The notes below the pieces were generated by a model, which was given only the letters and a program-made list of their open reading frames with translations, made no database searches and was not told the DNA's origin. From assembly GCA_025928155.1 (NCBI GenBank), contig JAICKC010000011.1:1-52748 (forward strand): a stretch of 52,748 nucleotides of DNA. The letters run 5' to 3'. Position numbers and translations under genes: made by a program. The DNA comes from Candidatus Saccharimonadota bacterium. GTDB lineage: Bacteria; Patescibacteriota; Saccharimonadia; Saccharimonadales; UBA4665. Positions 23,919 to 31,953 of this stretch are shown in pieces; the first letter of the stretch is position 1, and each line of letters begins with the position of its first letter.

Positions 23919-24617
23919 ATGACAGACTTAAACACCTTGGGTGAGACATGGGATAAACTTGGTAAATATAATGCTTTCTGGGCTGTGTTGAGTGACAAAA
24001 AGCAGTGGAATGAGAAAGAGTTTTTTGAAACTGGCCGCAAAGAAATCAAGCAGGTCTTAGACAACCTCAAAAAGCATAAGGTTACGCCAAGCCATGGCAA
24101 AGCTATGGACTTTGGTTGTGGCCTCGGCCGGCTCACACAAGCGCTCGGCAAGTACTTCGATGAGGTCGTCGGCGTAGATATTGCGAGCTCAATGATCAAG
24201 CAAGCCACAGATCTCAACAAGCTTAAAAACGTTAGTTTCAAGCATGTAACTTCAGGCGACTTGGCCCCCTTCAAGACTGGCACTTTCGACTTGGTTTTCA
24301 CTGATATTGTGTTTCAGCACATGGAGAACGAATATACCCTTCACTATATTGAGGAAATGCACCGCATTTTAAAGAGGGGTGGCGTGTTAGTATTCCAGCT
24401 GCCAAGCGAGCCGACTAATACTTGGAAGGGCTTGCTCATAAAAGGCCTGCCCGACAACATGTTGACCTACCTGCGCAAGGGTATGGAAATGCACCCGATC
24501 CGCAAAGATAAAGTTATTCAGCACCTACAAGATACTGGGTTTAATGTGATTACCGCGGAGCACGACAGCAATCACAAACACTGGGACGCTTACTTCTACT
24601 ACGCCAGCAAGACTTAG
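23919..24617 (+). CDS. Class I SAM-dependent methyltransferase
   Basis: This is a 232-residue methyltransferase of the Methyltransf_25/11 type. Motif I is AMDFGCGLGRLTQALG, then VVGVDIASSMIKQA, FDLVFTDIVFQHMENEYTLH and LKRGGVLVFQLPSEP. The N-terminal 60 residues, rich in Lys, Trp and Phe, are probably a substrate lid. It ends with a 4-nt overlap with the convergent GT4 gene. Substrate unknown; glycan context suggests a sugar or lipid-linked sugar. Confidence 0.87.
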   Translation: MTDLNTLGETWDKLGKYNAFWAVLSDKKQWNEKEFFETGRKEIKQVLDNLKKHKVTPSHGKAMDFGCGLGRLTQALGKYFDEVVGVDIASSMIKQATDLNKLKNVSFKHVTSGDLAPFKTGTFDLVFTDIVFQHMENEYTLHYIEEMHRILKRGGVLVFQLPSEPTNTWKGLLIKGLPDNMLTYLRKGMEMHPIRKDKVIQHLQDTGFNVITAEHDSNHKHWDAYFYYASKT

Positions 24618-25768
24618 CGCGGCATACAATCGACGTACGCATCGATTGTATCTTCTGGATTGAAATACTTTTGTACCGCAGCCTTTTGAGGCTGGTACCT
24701 TTGTGAGTGCTTCACAATCTCCACAATTTGCTTGGCTATATCTTTAGCATCCTTAGGTTTACTAATCCGACCATAGCCCGTCTGCTTTATAACCTCTCGG
24801 ACTCCAGGCATATCCGACGCAACCACCGGAGCGCCACCGAGCATAGCTTCCACCTGCACCATACCAAAGGATTCCAGCGGATCGATACTCGGTAGTGCGA
24901 ATACGTCTAAGCCGGCATAGAAACGATTCCGGTCGGCATCATCCAGGAAGCCGGTAAATAGTATATTGTCTGGATACTGAGCCATGTACTTATCCAGTTC
25001 ATCCTTCACGCCGCCACCGGCAACTTTTGCATAGTCTCCCATCATAATTATTTTGAAATCGGGCAGCTCCTTGCGGAGGTAGGGGATAGCGCCAAGCAAA
25101 TAGCTCAACCCCTTCTCGTATACAATCCTGCCCACAAATCCGATTTTCACTTCATTCTTTTTGACTCCCAGATCTTTAAAAAAGCCTTGCACATCTGTAA
25201 CATGGCTCGGCGCTGGGACTGGCGGATAAACAGGCAGGAGTTTGGGTATAAAACGCCTCATCTGACTATGCTCGAAATAGTCTCTCGTGTTAGCGATGAT
25301 AACCCGGCTCCGGGTAAGCTGCAGCTTCATCAGCCCCAGTGATATAACAGTAATAATTTTGTCAAGGAATGATTCCCCAAGATAGAGATCGCAGTGGTAG
25401 GTACTAACCAGCTTGCGCTGTGGAATGAGCAGCGACGCTAGCCCACCCTCAGTCATGGGTAGATGTATGTTTACATAATCACTCTTGAAAGCGTGGCGCA
25501 CGACATCGAGCCAAAACATCGGCATAATCACGCCTTTGCCAAAACGAAACCAGACAGGCTTACGGATAACTTTCACGCTGTTAACTACCTCCTGTTTGGG
25601 GAGCGATGCATCATAGTGCGAGGTGATAATTGTTACCTCATACCCCCGCTGGACGAGCGCTTCGGCTATCCACTTTGCGTAAACGGTCAACCCGCTCACA
25701 TAGGGGGCATAGTAATACAGCGCAATCACTACTTTTATTTTTCTACCTGCTAAAACGCTCCTGATCAT
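24614..25768 (-). CDS. Glycosyltransferase family 4
   Basis: This is a 384-residue GT4 enzyme. The acceptor-side loop reads YYYAPYVSGLTVYAKWIAEA. The donor domain has IGFVGRIVYEKGLSYLLGAI, ILFTGFLDDADRNRFYAGLD and the E-x7-E region FALPSIDPLESFGMVQVEAM. These are the standard PimB/WbdB-like features. The ATG at 25768 has GGAG upstream and TATAAT at 25779-25784, so I prefer it over the longer frame. It may extend the same glycan as the nearby GT-C-like proteins; the donor is unknown. Confidence 0.92.
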   Translation of the reverse strand: MIRSVLAGRKIKVVIALYYYAPYVSGLTVYAKWIAEALVQRGYEVTIITSHYDASLPKQEVVNSVKVIRKPVWFRFGKGVIMPMFWLDVVRHAFKSDYVNIHLPMTEGGLASLLIPQRKLVSTYHCDLYLGESFLDKIITVISLGLMKLQLTRSRVIIANTRDYFEHSQMRRFIPKLLPVYPPVPAPSHVTDVQGFFKDLGVKKNEVKIGFVGRIVYEKGLSYLLGAIPYLRKELPDFKIIMMGDYAKVAGGGVKDELDKYMAQYPDNILFTGFLDDADRNRFYAGLDVFALPSIDPLESFGMVQVEAMLGGAPVVASDMPGVREVIKQTGYGRISKPKDAKDIAKQIVEIVKHSQRYQPQKAAVQKYFNPEDTIDAYVDCMPR

Positions 25769-25778
25769 AGATCTCCAT

Positions 25779-25784
25779 ATTATA
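25779..25784 (-). promoter_or_regulatory. -10 box for the GT4 gene
   Basis: TATAAT on the minus strand lies 10 nt before the ATG at 25768. GGAG in that gap gives either a minimal leader with a partial site or a leaderless message. Confidence 0.5.
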
Positions 25785-25818
25785 TAGTATTGGCGCGGTT
25801 TCATACGTTTACGTTATA

Positions 25819-25836
25819 TTGACAATATGTTAAAAT
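25819..25836 (+). promoter_or_regulatory. Possible promoter of the EEP gene in an AT-rich divergent region
   Basis: TTGACA is seen at 25819-25824 and TAAAAT at 25831-25836. The spacing of 6 bp is too short for a joint -35/-10 pair, so TAAAAT alone is the likely -10, giving a leader of about 15 nt with AGAAGAG. Confidence 0.35.
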
Positions 25837-25857
25837 ATTAATTAGAAGAGCTGAACT

Positions 25858-26802
25858 ATGTCACTTAGAGTAGCTTCCTACAACCCTAGAGAGGCCCTCG
25901 GAGACGAGAGCCGTTTTGAGGGTGTCGTCGATTTTACGAAAGCCTTAGACCCAGACGTTGCTGTCTTCCATTCGGCTTTTTGGACACAAGTCGATGGCGA
26001 GACGCCTCGCGATGGGGAAACGGCAGCCGTATTGGAGGAGTCAGTGCGGCGCCTAGGCAAGCTGGGCTACGCCGTAACTGTAGCAGGCGAAAAAGACAGT
26101 ACCAACCGTCCCGACAAAACCGGGTTTGTTGGCATTGTGCGCGAGGGGCTTGGCACTGGCGGAGTGAAGGTGGCGCGTTTCCGTCAAGGATTTATGGCAA
26201 CCGTGACCGACCCTGAAACCAAAGCCGCACTGCGCATTGGAGGCCGACATATGCCTGATACCGATGAGACGCATAGGCTAGGGGAGCTCTGTGATCTTTT
26301 CCCAGACTATGAGAACGTGAGGCGAGGCGGCCACTGCATTCGTACGATCGACTACAACCCCGGCGTCCTTTTGAACGATGATAACGCGATGCACGGCGAG
26401 AGCAAAATTGCCCGTACGCTTAGGCTAATCCGACCGCTCACAGACCGCGTACCGGATTACGCGGATCGAGACTTCAATGGCGCAACCGGCTTAGATAAGC
26501 TGCGAGGAGCGGCTCATCTATTACAGAGCCTGGCTTGGATGGCCGACGGCAAAACCATGGAATGGCTGGGTTTGATGGGCTTCAAAGACGCAGACCCTGA
26601 GCGTCAACCCACTGTCCACTTAGGCAGATGGGGCGTCGCCCAGCTCGACCATATTTTGTACAACTCCCGGAATGTACACGCCAGCGGCCATAGAGTGCAC
26701 CGCGAAGTTGGCGGCTCAGACCACTGGCCTATATCCGCAACGGTGACGCCAGTAGTCAGTGCCGATGGATGGTACGTGGGCGAGAGCGTGTCCAAGCTCT
26801 GA
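25858..26802 (+). CDS. Endonuclease/exonuclease/phosphatase (EEP) fold protein
   Basis: This is a 314-residue soluble protein. It opens with LRVASYNPREALGDESRF, where the EEP family usually has NIR or NYN. LDPDVAVFH follows, then IGGRHMPDTDETHR in place of the usual N.H motif. DYADRDFNGATGLD fits the GDFN metal site, and VAQLDHILY with GGSDHWPISATV give the conserved D.I and SDHxP motifs. These place it in PF03372, whose members cleave phosphodiesters in nucleic acids, lipids or phosphoinositides. No signal peptide is seen, so it is cytoplasmic unless exported otherwise. It stands alone among glycan genes and is a possible DNA repair or nucleotide-scavenging enzyme. Confidence 0.8.
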   Translation: MSLRVASYNPREALGDESRFEGVVDFTKALDPDVAVFHSAFWTQVDGETPRDGETAAVLEESVRRLGKLGYAVTVAGEKDSTNRPDKTGFVGIVREGLGTGGVKVARFRQGFMATVTDPETKAALRIGGRHMPDTDETHRLGELCDLFPDYENVRRGGHCIRTIDYNPGVLLNDDNAMHGESKIARTLRLIRPLTDRVPDYADRDFNGATGLDKLRGAAHLLQSLAWMADGKTMEWLGLMGFKDADPERQPTVHLGRWGVAQLDHILYNSRNVHASGHRVHREVGGSDHWPISATVTPVVSADGWYVGESVSKL

Positions 26803-26846
26803 GCTGCAGCCACCCCTGAGCATTTTCGCAACGTAACCAGTCTTGC

Positions 26847-26852
26847 TATCAT
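26847..26852 (+). promoter_or_regulatory. -10 box 7 nt before the third GT-C-like gene
   Basis: TATCAT is followed by ATAGACG and the ATG at 26860. The layout matches the other leaderless promoters here. Confidence 0.5.
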
Positions 26853-26859
26853 ATAGACG

Positions 26860-28716
26860 ATGACGTTTGTGTTGTTAGCCTTGACGTGCTTGTTGAGTGC
26901 GGGTATGTTTGGCACGCTCGATATTTTATTATTCGCCCTGAGCAGAACGGGCTGGCGTCGTTTTGTGGGCACATCCCTACTGTTTTATGCGCAAATTGTC
27001 GGCACAGAATTCGTGTTGGGCCTCACCCACTCTCTTTATAGCTACAGCCTCGCGCTTGTAAACATTGCTATAGCGGCAGCCATCTTTATGACCCTGCGCA
27101 AAAAATATGGCCCCAAGTTATTTAGAAATTATCTAGAGAGCTTCAGCAGGGTTCCGAACGCAGTAAAAAGCTGCGCCAGAGAAGACCCTTTACTAGCTAC
27201 TTTATACGTAATCGCGGGTGCTTTTTTGGTCTGGGTGCTTTTTATCGGCCTGATTTTTCCACCTGTTGACTGGGATGGCAACGCCTATCATCTAACTTAC
27301 TCTGCAGACCTCGTCCAGAATCACAACCTCTACGACGTACCGACAAACCTGGTTTGGATTCCCGCCTACCCAAAGGGCGGCGAATTCATCCAGGCGTGGA
27401 CTATCTTGCTTGCCCACAACGACACAATTGTAGATCTTGTACAAGTACCCTTTGTGATAGTCGCGGTAACTGCGTTGTACGGAATCGCCTGTGGTGTGGG
27501 TGTTAGCAAAAAGAGCGCTCGGTACGCTGCACTGCTTTTTGCTTTCACGCCTTCTGTGCTAAACCAGCTCACCACAGACTACGTAGATGTCATGGTTGCC
27601 GCAACTTTTTTTGCAGCACTAGCATTAGTGCTGCAAAAAACATACAAAAGGCTAGATTTCCTTCTCGTTGGCATCGCTTTCTCGCTACTCACGGCCCTCA
27701 AGACAAGCGGCATATATTTTGTTGCCGTACTGCTCGTGATACTTCTCTGGAACCTCTACAAACAGGAGAGGTTCGAGTTCAAAAAATATGTCACGCCCAC
27801 TCTGCTCGTACTCCCACCCATGGTTTTCGGCCTATATTGGTACGTTAAGGACTTCATTTTATACGGCAGCCCTATCTATCCGTTCGGGCTTCAATTGGCA
27901 GGCAAGACCATATTCAAGGGTATAGATTTTGCGCAGTGGTCATCCGTTGCATATGCATCGCTACCCCACAATCAATTCTTGCGCCTTTGGTTCATATGGT
28001 CGGAAGGTGGATCAAATTTTCACTATGACTACGACTCAACGCTATTCGGCTTCGGAATTATTTGGTTCATCGTGTTTATACCATCCTTACCCTTGTCTGC
28101 TTACTTCGCAGTAAGAAAGCGAAACTATTATTTCCTGGGGTTACAAGCGCTCCTACTGGGGCTGCTTTTGGTTTATCCTAACGATTACTCTCCTCGATAC
28201 ACCATGTTCATATTGTCGGCGGGCATTGTAGGTCTGGGGATGGTGCTCGATAATCTGCATGCGATCACTATTCGGGCGACCAAGACAATACTGCTTGCGC
28301 TCACGATCGTTACACTAAGTGTCAATTTCATACTTTGGTCATACCGGCCAAATACCGTGCGCCAGCAGCTATCAAATATTTACCATGGCAGAGGCGAACA
28401 CTATAGCAGCTCTATTTTTGCAACGAGCTTTGGCAGCGCCTACACATTCATGCATAGTACCGTACAAAAGAATCAGACGGTCGTATACACTGCCGGTAAC
28501 TGGATGTATCCGCTCTGGAATGCCGATTTTTCTGACCGGGTTGTGTACGTAAACGCTACTACGGAAAACTCCTGGTACAAGCAGGTTATGCAGCAAAAGG
28601 CGACTTTTGTTTTTACAACCACCGACACGAAGATAAAAGAGAATCGATGGGCCAAGAATACGTTTAAGGACGTTGTATACAATGATGGTTGGTATGAGAT
28701 TTTTAAAGTCAATTAG
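26860..28716 (+). CDS. Polytopic GT-C-like glycosyltransferase
   Basis: This is a 618-residue protein with about 12 helices and a soluble C-terminus. The first large external loop reads PPVDWDGNAYHLTYSADLVQ, with an acidic residue at the position typical of GT39/GT83-type GT-C enzymes. VWIPAYPKGGEFIQAW follows. The C-terminal part contains VVYTAGNWMYPLW. It is unrelated in obvious motifs to the tandem pair at 19708-22977. A 58-residue membrane protein gene overlaps its 3' end, and an SMR-like gene follows, as ArnT and the ArnE/ArnF flippase subunits go together. Use of a polyprenyl-phosphate sugar donor is inferred. Confidence 0.8.
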   Translation: MTFVLLALTCLLSAGMFGTLDILLFALSRTGWRRFVGTSLLFYAQIVGTEFVLGLTHSLYSYSLALVNIAIAAAIFMTLRKKYGPKLFRNYLESFSRVPNAVKSCAREDPLLATLYVIAGAFLVWVLFIGLIFPPVDWDGNAYHLTYSADLVQNHNLYDVPTNLVWIPAYPKGGEFIQAWTILLAHNDTIVDLVQVPFVIVAVTALYGIACGVGVSKKSARYAALLFAFTPSVLNQLTTDYVDVMVAATFFAALALVLQKTYKRLDFLLVGIAFSLLTALKTSGIYFVAVLLVILLWNLYKQERFEFKKYVTPTLLVLPPMVFGLYWYVKDFILYGSPIYPFGLQLAGKTIFKGIDFAQWSSVAYASLPHNQFLRLWFIWSEGGSNFHYDYDSTLFGFGIIWFIVFIPSLPLSAYFAVRKRNYYFLGLQALLLGLLLVYPNDYSPRYTMFILSAGIVGLGMVLDNLHAITIRATKTILLALTIVTLSVNFILWSYRPNTVRQQLSNIYHGRGEHYSSSIFATSFGSAYTFMHSTVQKNQTVVYTAGNWMYPLWNADFSDRVVYVNATTENSWYKQVMQQKATFVFTTTDTKIKENRWAKNTFKDVVYNDGWYEIFKVN

Positions 28717-28870
28717 AACTTACTGGCCAGACTATGTATTTCTGTGCTCTATTGTGGCATTCAGCTTACTCTATTTCGCTACGTATATGTCAGCCAGTAA
28801 GGCGCTATGGTATCACGACATGTACAAAGAGGTACGTGTTGCTATCAACGGTATAACTAAACTATTATAA
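28694..28870 (+). CDS. Small membrane protein overlapping the GT-C-like gene
   Basis: This is a 58-residue protein beginning at the ATG at 28694, 23 nt inside the upstream gene in another frame. One hydrophobic helix (YVFLCSIVAFSLLYFATYM) is followed by a charged tail (HDMYKEVRVAINGITKLL). A longer version from 28673 adds seven residues. Its stop is 6 nt before the next ATG, so all three genes look coupled. No family is recognised; it could be an accessory subunit. The overlap and shortness make it less certain than its neighbours. Confidence 0.5.
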   Translation: MRFLKSIRTYWPDYVFLCSIVAFSLLYFATYMSASKALWYHDMYKEVRVAINGITKLL

Positions 28871-28876
28871 GAAAAC

Positions 28877-29248
28877 ATGCTTATAGCAATTTTATTTTTT
28901 GTTGGCATTCTCATGGGTGCGTTCGGCAGCATTTTGATGAAGGTGGGTGCGTCACAGATTGGTCACTATGAGATCGGCTCGATTGCTCAGCTTATCGGCT
29001 ATCTGTACAAGCTGCTCACCAACTTCCCGGCAATGTCCGGAATGGCCCTCTACTTTCTAGCCGGAGTTGTATGGTCCTACTTACTTACAAAACTTGATAT
29101 TAGCATTGTACAGCCAATTTTGGCACTAACCTATGTCATCACCCCGATCATGGCTATTTTCTTCCTTAACGAGCATGTCCCTGCAGCTCGTTGGGTAGGC
29201 ATAGCTACTATCGTTGTTGGCGTATTCATAGTTGCGCGTACCACATAA
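28877..29248 (+). CDS. SMR/EamA-like four-helix transporter
   Basis: This is a 123-residue protein with four hydrophobic helices: residues 1-22, 35-60, 65-85 and 95-120, roughly. IVQPILALTYVITPIMAIFFLNE is the typical third-helix block of EmrE/ArnE-like proteins, and the end GIATIVVGVFIVARTT is also typical. Such proteins act as dimers in drug efflux or as lipid-linked sugar flippases (ArnE/ArnF type). The gene follows a GT-C-like enzyme, which favours flipping of polyprenyl-phosphate sugar over drug export. TATTAT at 28863-28868, 8 nt before the ATG, may add its own promoter. Confidence 0.82.
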   Translation: MLIAILFFVGILMGAFGSILMKVGASQIGHYEIGSIAQLIGYLYKLLTNFPAMSGMALYFLAGVVWSYLLTKLDISIVQPILALTYVITPIMAIFFLNEHVPAARWVGIATIVVGVFIVARTT

Positions 29249-29305
29249 CTTACTTATAGCTAGGTTTGGCTTGTTGCAAACGTTGTAAAACGGTGTACTA
29301 AGAGC

Positions 29306-29333
29306 TATAATCATAAGGGTTAAATGTTAAAAT
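29306..29333 (+). promoter_or_regulatory. Two candidate -10 boxes before the anchored-protein gene
   Basis: TATAAT at 29306-29311 and TAAAAT at 29328-29333. The second is 6 nt before the ATG at 29340 and gives a leaderless mRNA. The first would leave a leader of about 22 nt that lacks a clear Shine-Dalgarno. Confidence 0.45.
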
Positions 29334-29339
29334 AAACAT

Positions 29340-29822
29340 ATGAATAAAGTAAAGGACGTTTACAGACGTATCCCACGCATACCTAAATTACCTTACTTGC
29401 TTATAGTCCTGGTCATAGTAGCGCTATCAGGTATCTTTGGCTACAGACACTTCCACATAGCGCATGTAGTAATCGCTAAAAACAACCTCAATTCCAAGCA
29501 TCAATCGAGCCCAAGTCAACCTCCCCAAACCCACCCGGCGCAAAGTAATGGCCAAACTTTCCCGGTGCCCGATAACGTTCCGGCCGGCTCTATCAAAAAC
29601 TATACGCTCATTACCGAAAACGAAAATTATATGATTCAAGAGTTGGACGGCGCATATAAAATAACCCTCTATCCTATTATTAATAACCCGAGTGAATCAG
29701 CCAGCTACCAACAGGAACTTCACGATTATAAGCAGGCTGCCCTGCAATATATGACGCAGCATGGAATAAATGTAAAGAAAGTAAGTATAACCTATGATCC
29801 GCCCGAAGCTGCTCAAGACTAA
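29340..29822 (+). CDS. Single-pass membrane protein of unknown function, upstream partner of the lectin
   Basis: This is a 160-residue protein I do not recognise. A basic N-terminus (MNKVKDVYRRIPRIPK) leads to one helix at about 19-36 (YLLIVLVIVALSGIFGY). Next is a Ser/Gln/Pro-rich linker (SSPSQPPQTHPAQ), then a folded-looking external domain of about 95 residues (YTLITENENYMIQELDGAYK). The topology is Nin-Cout. It overlaps the secreted transglycosylase-lectin gene by 29 nt, which suggests coupled translation. It might help anchor or regulate the lectin at the surface. Confidence 0.72.
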   Translation: MNKVKDVYRRIPRIPKLPYLLIVLVIVALSGIFGYRHFHIAHVVIAKNNLNSKHQSSPSQPPQTHPAQSNGQTFPVPDNVPAGSIKNYTLITENENYMIQELDGAYKITLYPIINNPSESASYQQELHDYKQAALQYMTQHGINVKKVSITYDPPEAAQD

Positions 29823-31941
29823 ACTCGTAGCCCTAGCCGTACTACTCGGCTTCGTTTTAACCGTCGCTATACCCACCACCCTTTCGACAGTTCTACCAAG
29901 GGCGTTTCAACATGCCGATGCAGCGACTACGGACTGTACGGACGTATTCACGCCATTGAACAGCTTTATTACACAAGATGCAGCCGCCAACCAGAGCGTC
30001 TACATACAAGCTATGAATGCAACCGGCGTACCGTGGGCGCTATTGGCGGCTATACATTATCGTGAGACAAACTTCAGCCTGACTGAGCCAGGTAATGGGC
30101 AGGGTCTGTTCCAGGATGGCTACGCAGTCGCCGGCGCCGGTACCATCCTTAATGGCAACCAGTTTTATCAGGAGGCCCTCCATGCAGCGCAGATTATCCA
30201 GAGCTCGTACGTGTTCCGCAATTCACCCAATGCCGCAGCGTCGGTTACCCCAAGGGCGCTTACGTCAAATGAGCAGGATATTAACTTGATAAAGAACACG
30301 CTCTACAGCTGGAACGGGCGAGCTGGGTCGTATGCCCAGCAGGCGACCAACTACGGTTTTAACGCGTCGCTCCAACCCTACGAAGGCTCACCATATGTTA
30401 TGAATCGTTTTGACTGCCAACGCGACCGTATGGGCATCATTACCCAGGATGGTGGCGCTATTAGTGGTCTCGATACCCGCTACGGCGCATTTACAGTCTA
30501 CGCTCGCCTACAAGGCGATGCATACTGGCTGTCTATGCTGCAGCCATACACCTGGGGGCTCAGTAGCCAAGAAGCATACACTGACAGCGGCTACACTACA
30601 GAATATACCGACCCTGCCAACCCGACCGTCGCCCCGGGGCAAAAGGCCTATCTCAAGCTTGTGGCACGAAACATAGGCCAGAACACCTGGAGTCAGGGCG
30701 TCGTTCACCTAGGCACAACCTATCCCGGCGACAGGGCAAGCGTCTTCGATGACGGCAGCTGGCTCTCTCCGCAACGAATCGGGATGCAGGAAGCTAGTGT
30801 TATTCCGGGTGGTACAGCCACATTCCAGTTTTCAATCACAGCCCCTACTATCCCTGGCACCTACGTTGAGCACTTTAGTCTCGTCGCAGACGGCATTACC
30901 TGGCTTAATGACCCTGACATCTATTACACCATTGACGTAGCTAACCCCGTACTGGCTACCAATACGCAGAATACTAGCTTGTCGGTCAATCAATACCTAC
31001 TTCCCGGAGACCGACTCATGTCACCAGATTCACAAAATGTCCTCACCCTACTTCCAAATGGAAATGTAGCGCTATATTCAGGGCTTAAGCAAATTTGGAA
31101 TAATGGCGTTAATAACCCGGATGCGCAAGATCTGGTCATGCAAAGCGACGGTAACCTGGTGGAATATAGTAGTAGTGGGGCGCTATGGGCAAGTGGAACA
31201 GGCGGAGCAAATAATTACTTGTCCATGCAATCGGACGGCAATGTGACCATACGCACTAGTGGTGGTAGTTCCATATGGTCAACTAATACTCCATCCGTAC
31301 CAGACTACCTTAGCAAGGCTGTCTCTTCAGTGCCTGCAGGTGGCGTCATGTATCCCGGCCAGTTCATACAGACCGCTGATCGTGCCTATACGTTAGTACT
31401 ACAGCCCGGCGATGGCAATCTAGTCGAATATAATAGCGCCGGTCACGCCGTATGGGCGAGTGGGACCAGCGGGGGCAACGACGTGGCAGTAATGCAAGGC
31501 GACGGCAATTTTGTTGTCTACGGTAGCGGCGGTAAAGCGCTATGGGCAAGTGGGACGGGTGGGGGTGGCAATAGTCTGACACTCCAACCTGGCGGTGTCC
31601 TGGCAATTACCAATGGCAATAACGCCATACTATGGAGTGGCCATGCTTTATATCCCGGCCAGTTCATACAGACCGCTGATCACGCATATGCGTTGGTCAT
31701 GCAGAGTGATGGTAATTTAGTGGAATACGCCAGCAATGGTCACGCCGTATGGGCGAGTGGGACCAGCGGACGCAATGACGTGGTCGTAATGCAGAGTGAT
31801 GGTAATTTAGTCATCTACGGTACAAACGGCAGGCCTTTATGGGCGACCAGCACGAGCGGACGAGGTAGTGTTTTCGCGCTCCAGACAGATGGTAATATGG
31901 TTATCTATGGCAGCAACGGACATCCGTTGTGGTCCAGATAA
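29794..31941 (+). CDS. Secreted transglycosylase-like protein with bulb-type (mannose) lectin repeats
   Basis: This is a 715-residue exported protein. A signal peptide or anchor covers about 1-45 (KLVALAVLLGFVLTVAIPTT) and ends near HADAATT. Residues about 50-250 carry a lysozyme/transglycosylase-like domain with VPWALLAAIHYRETNFS, where the Glu of YRETN is the likely acid, and GLFQ. An Ig-like domain (about 270-385, NIGQNTWSQ, PGTYVEHFSL) follows. The C-terminal 320 residues are B-lectin repeats. The mannose-binding pattern QxDxNxVxY is seen at least four times exactly or nearly (MQSDGNLVEY twice, MQSDGNLVIY, LQTDGNMVIY), with more degenerate copies. The combination suggests binding to mannose-rich surface glycan and cutting of peptidoglycan, on the cell's own or a host envelope. 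Confidence 0.88.
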   Translation: MIRPKLLKTKLVALAVLLGFVLTVAIPTTLSTVLPRAFQHADAATTDCTDVFTPLNSFITQDAAANQSVYIQAMNATGVPWALLAAIHYRETNFSLTEPGNGQGLFQDGYAVAGAGTILNGNQFYQEALHAAQIIQSSYVFRNSPNAAASVTPRALTSNEQDINLIKNTLYSWNGRAGSYAQQATNYGFNASLQPYEGSPYVMNRFDCQRDRMGIITQDGGAISGLDTRYGAFTVYARLQGDAYWLSMLQPYTWGLSSQEAYTDSGYTTEYTDPANPTVAPGQKAYLKLVARNIGQNTWSQGVVHLGTTYPGDRASVFDDGSWLSPQRIGMQEASVIPGGTATFQFSITAPTIPGTYVEHFSLVADGITWLNDPDIYYTIDVANPVLATNTQNTSLSVNQYLLPGDRLMSPDSQNVLTLLPNGNVALYSGLKQIWNNGVNNPDAQDLVMQSDGNLVEYSSSGALWASGTGGANNYLSMQSDGNVTIRTSGGSSIWSTNTPSVPDYLSKAVSSVPAGGVMYPGQFIQTADRAYTLVLQPGDGNLVEYNSAGHAVWASGTSGGNDVAVMQGDGNFVVYGSGGKALWASGTGGGGNSLTLQPGGVLAITNGNNAILWSGHALYPGQFIQTADHAYALVMQSDGNLVEYASNGHAVWASGTSGRNDVVVMQSDGNLVIYGTNGRPLWATSTSGRGSVFALQTDGNMVIYGSNGHPLWSR
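31351..31680 (+). repeat. Direct repeats inside the lectin gene, 300-bp period
   Basis: 31351-31380 and 31651-31680 are identical over 30 bp, exactly 300 bp apart. Further matched blocks (such as GGTCACGCCGTATGGGCGAG at about 31440 and 31738) flank them. This reflects recent duplication of a lectin module pair and could allow recombination that changes lectin length. Confidence 0.85.
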
Positions 31942-31953
31942 AATAGCCGACTA

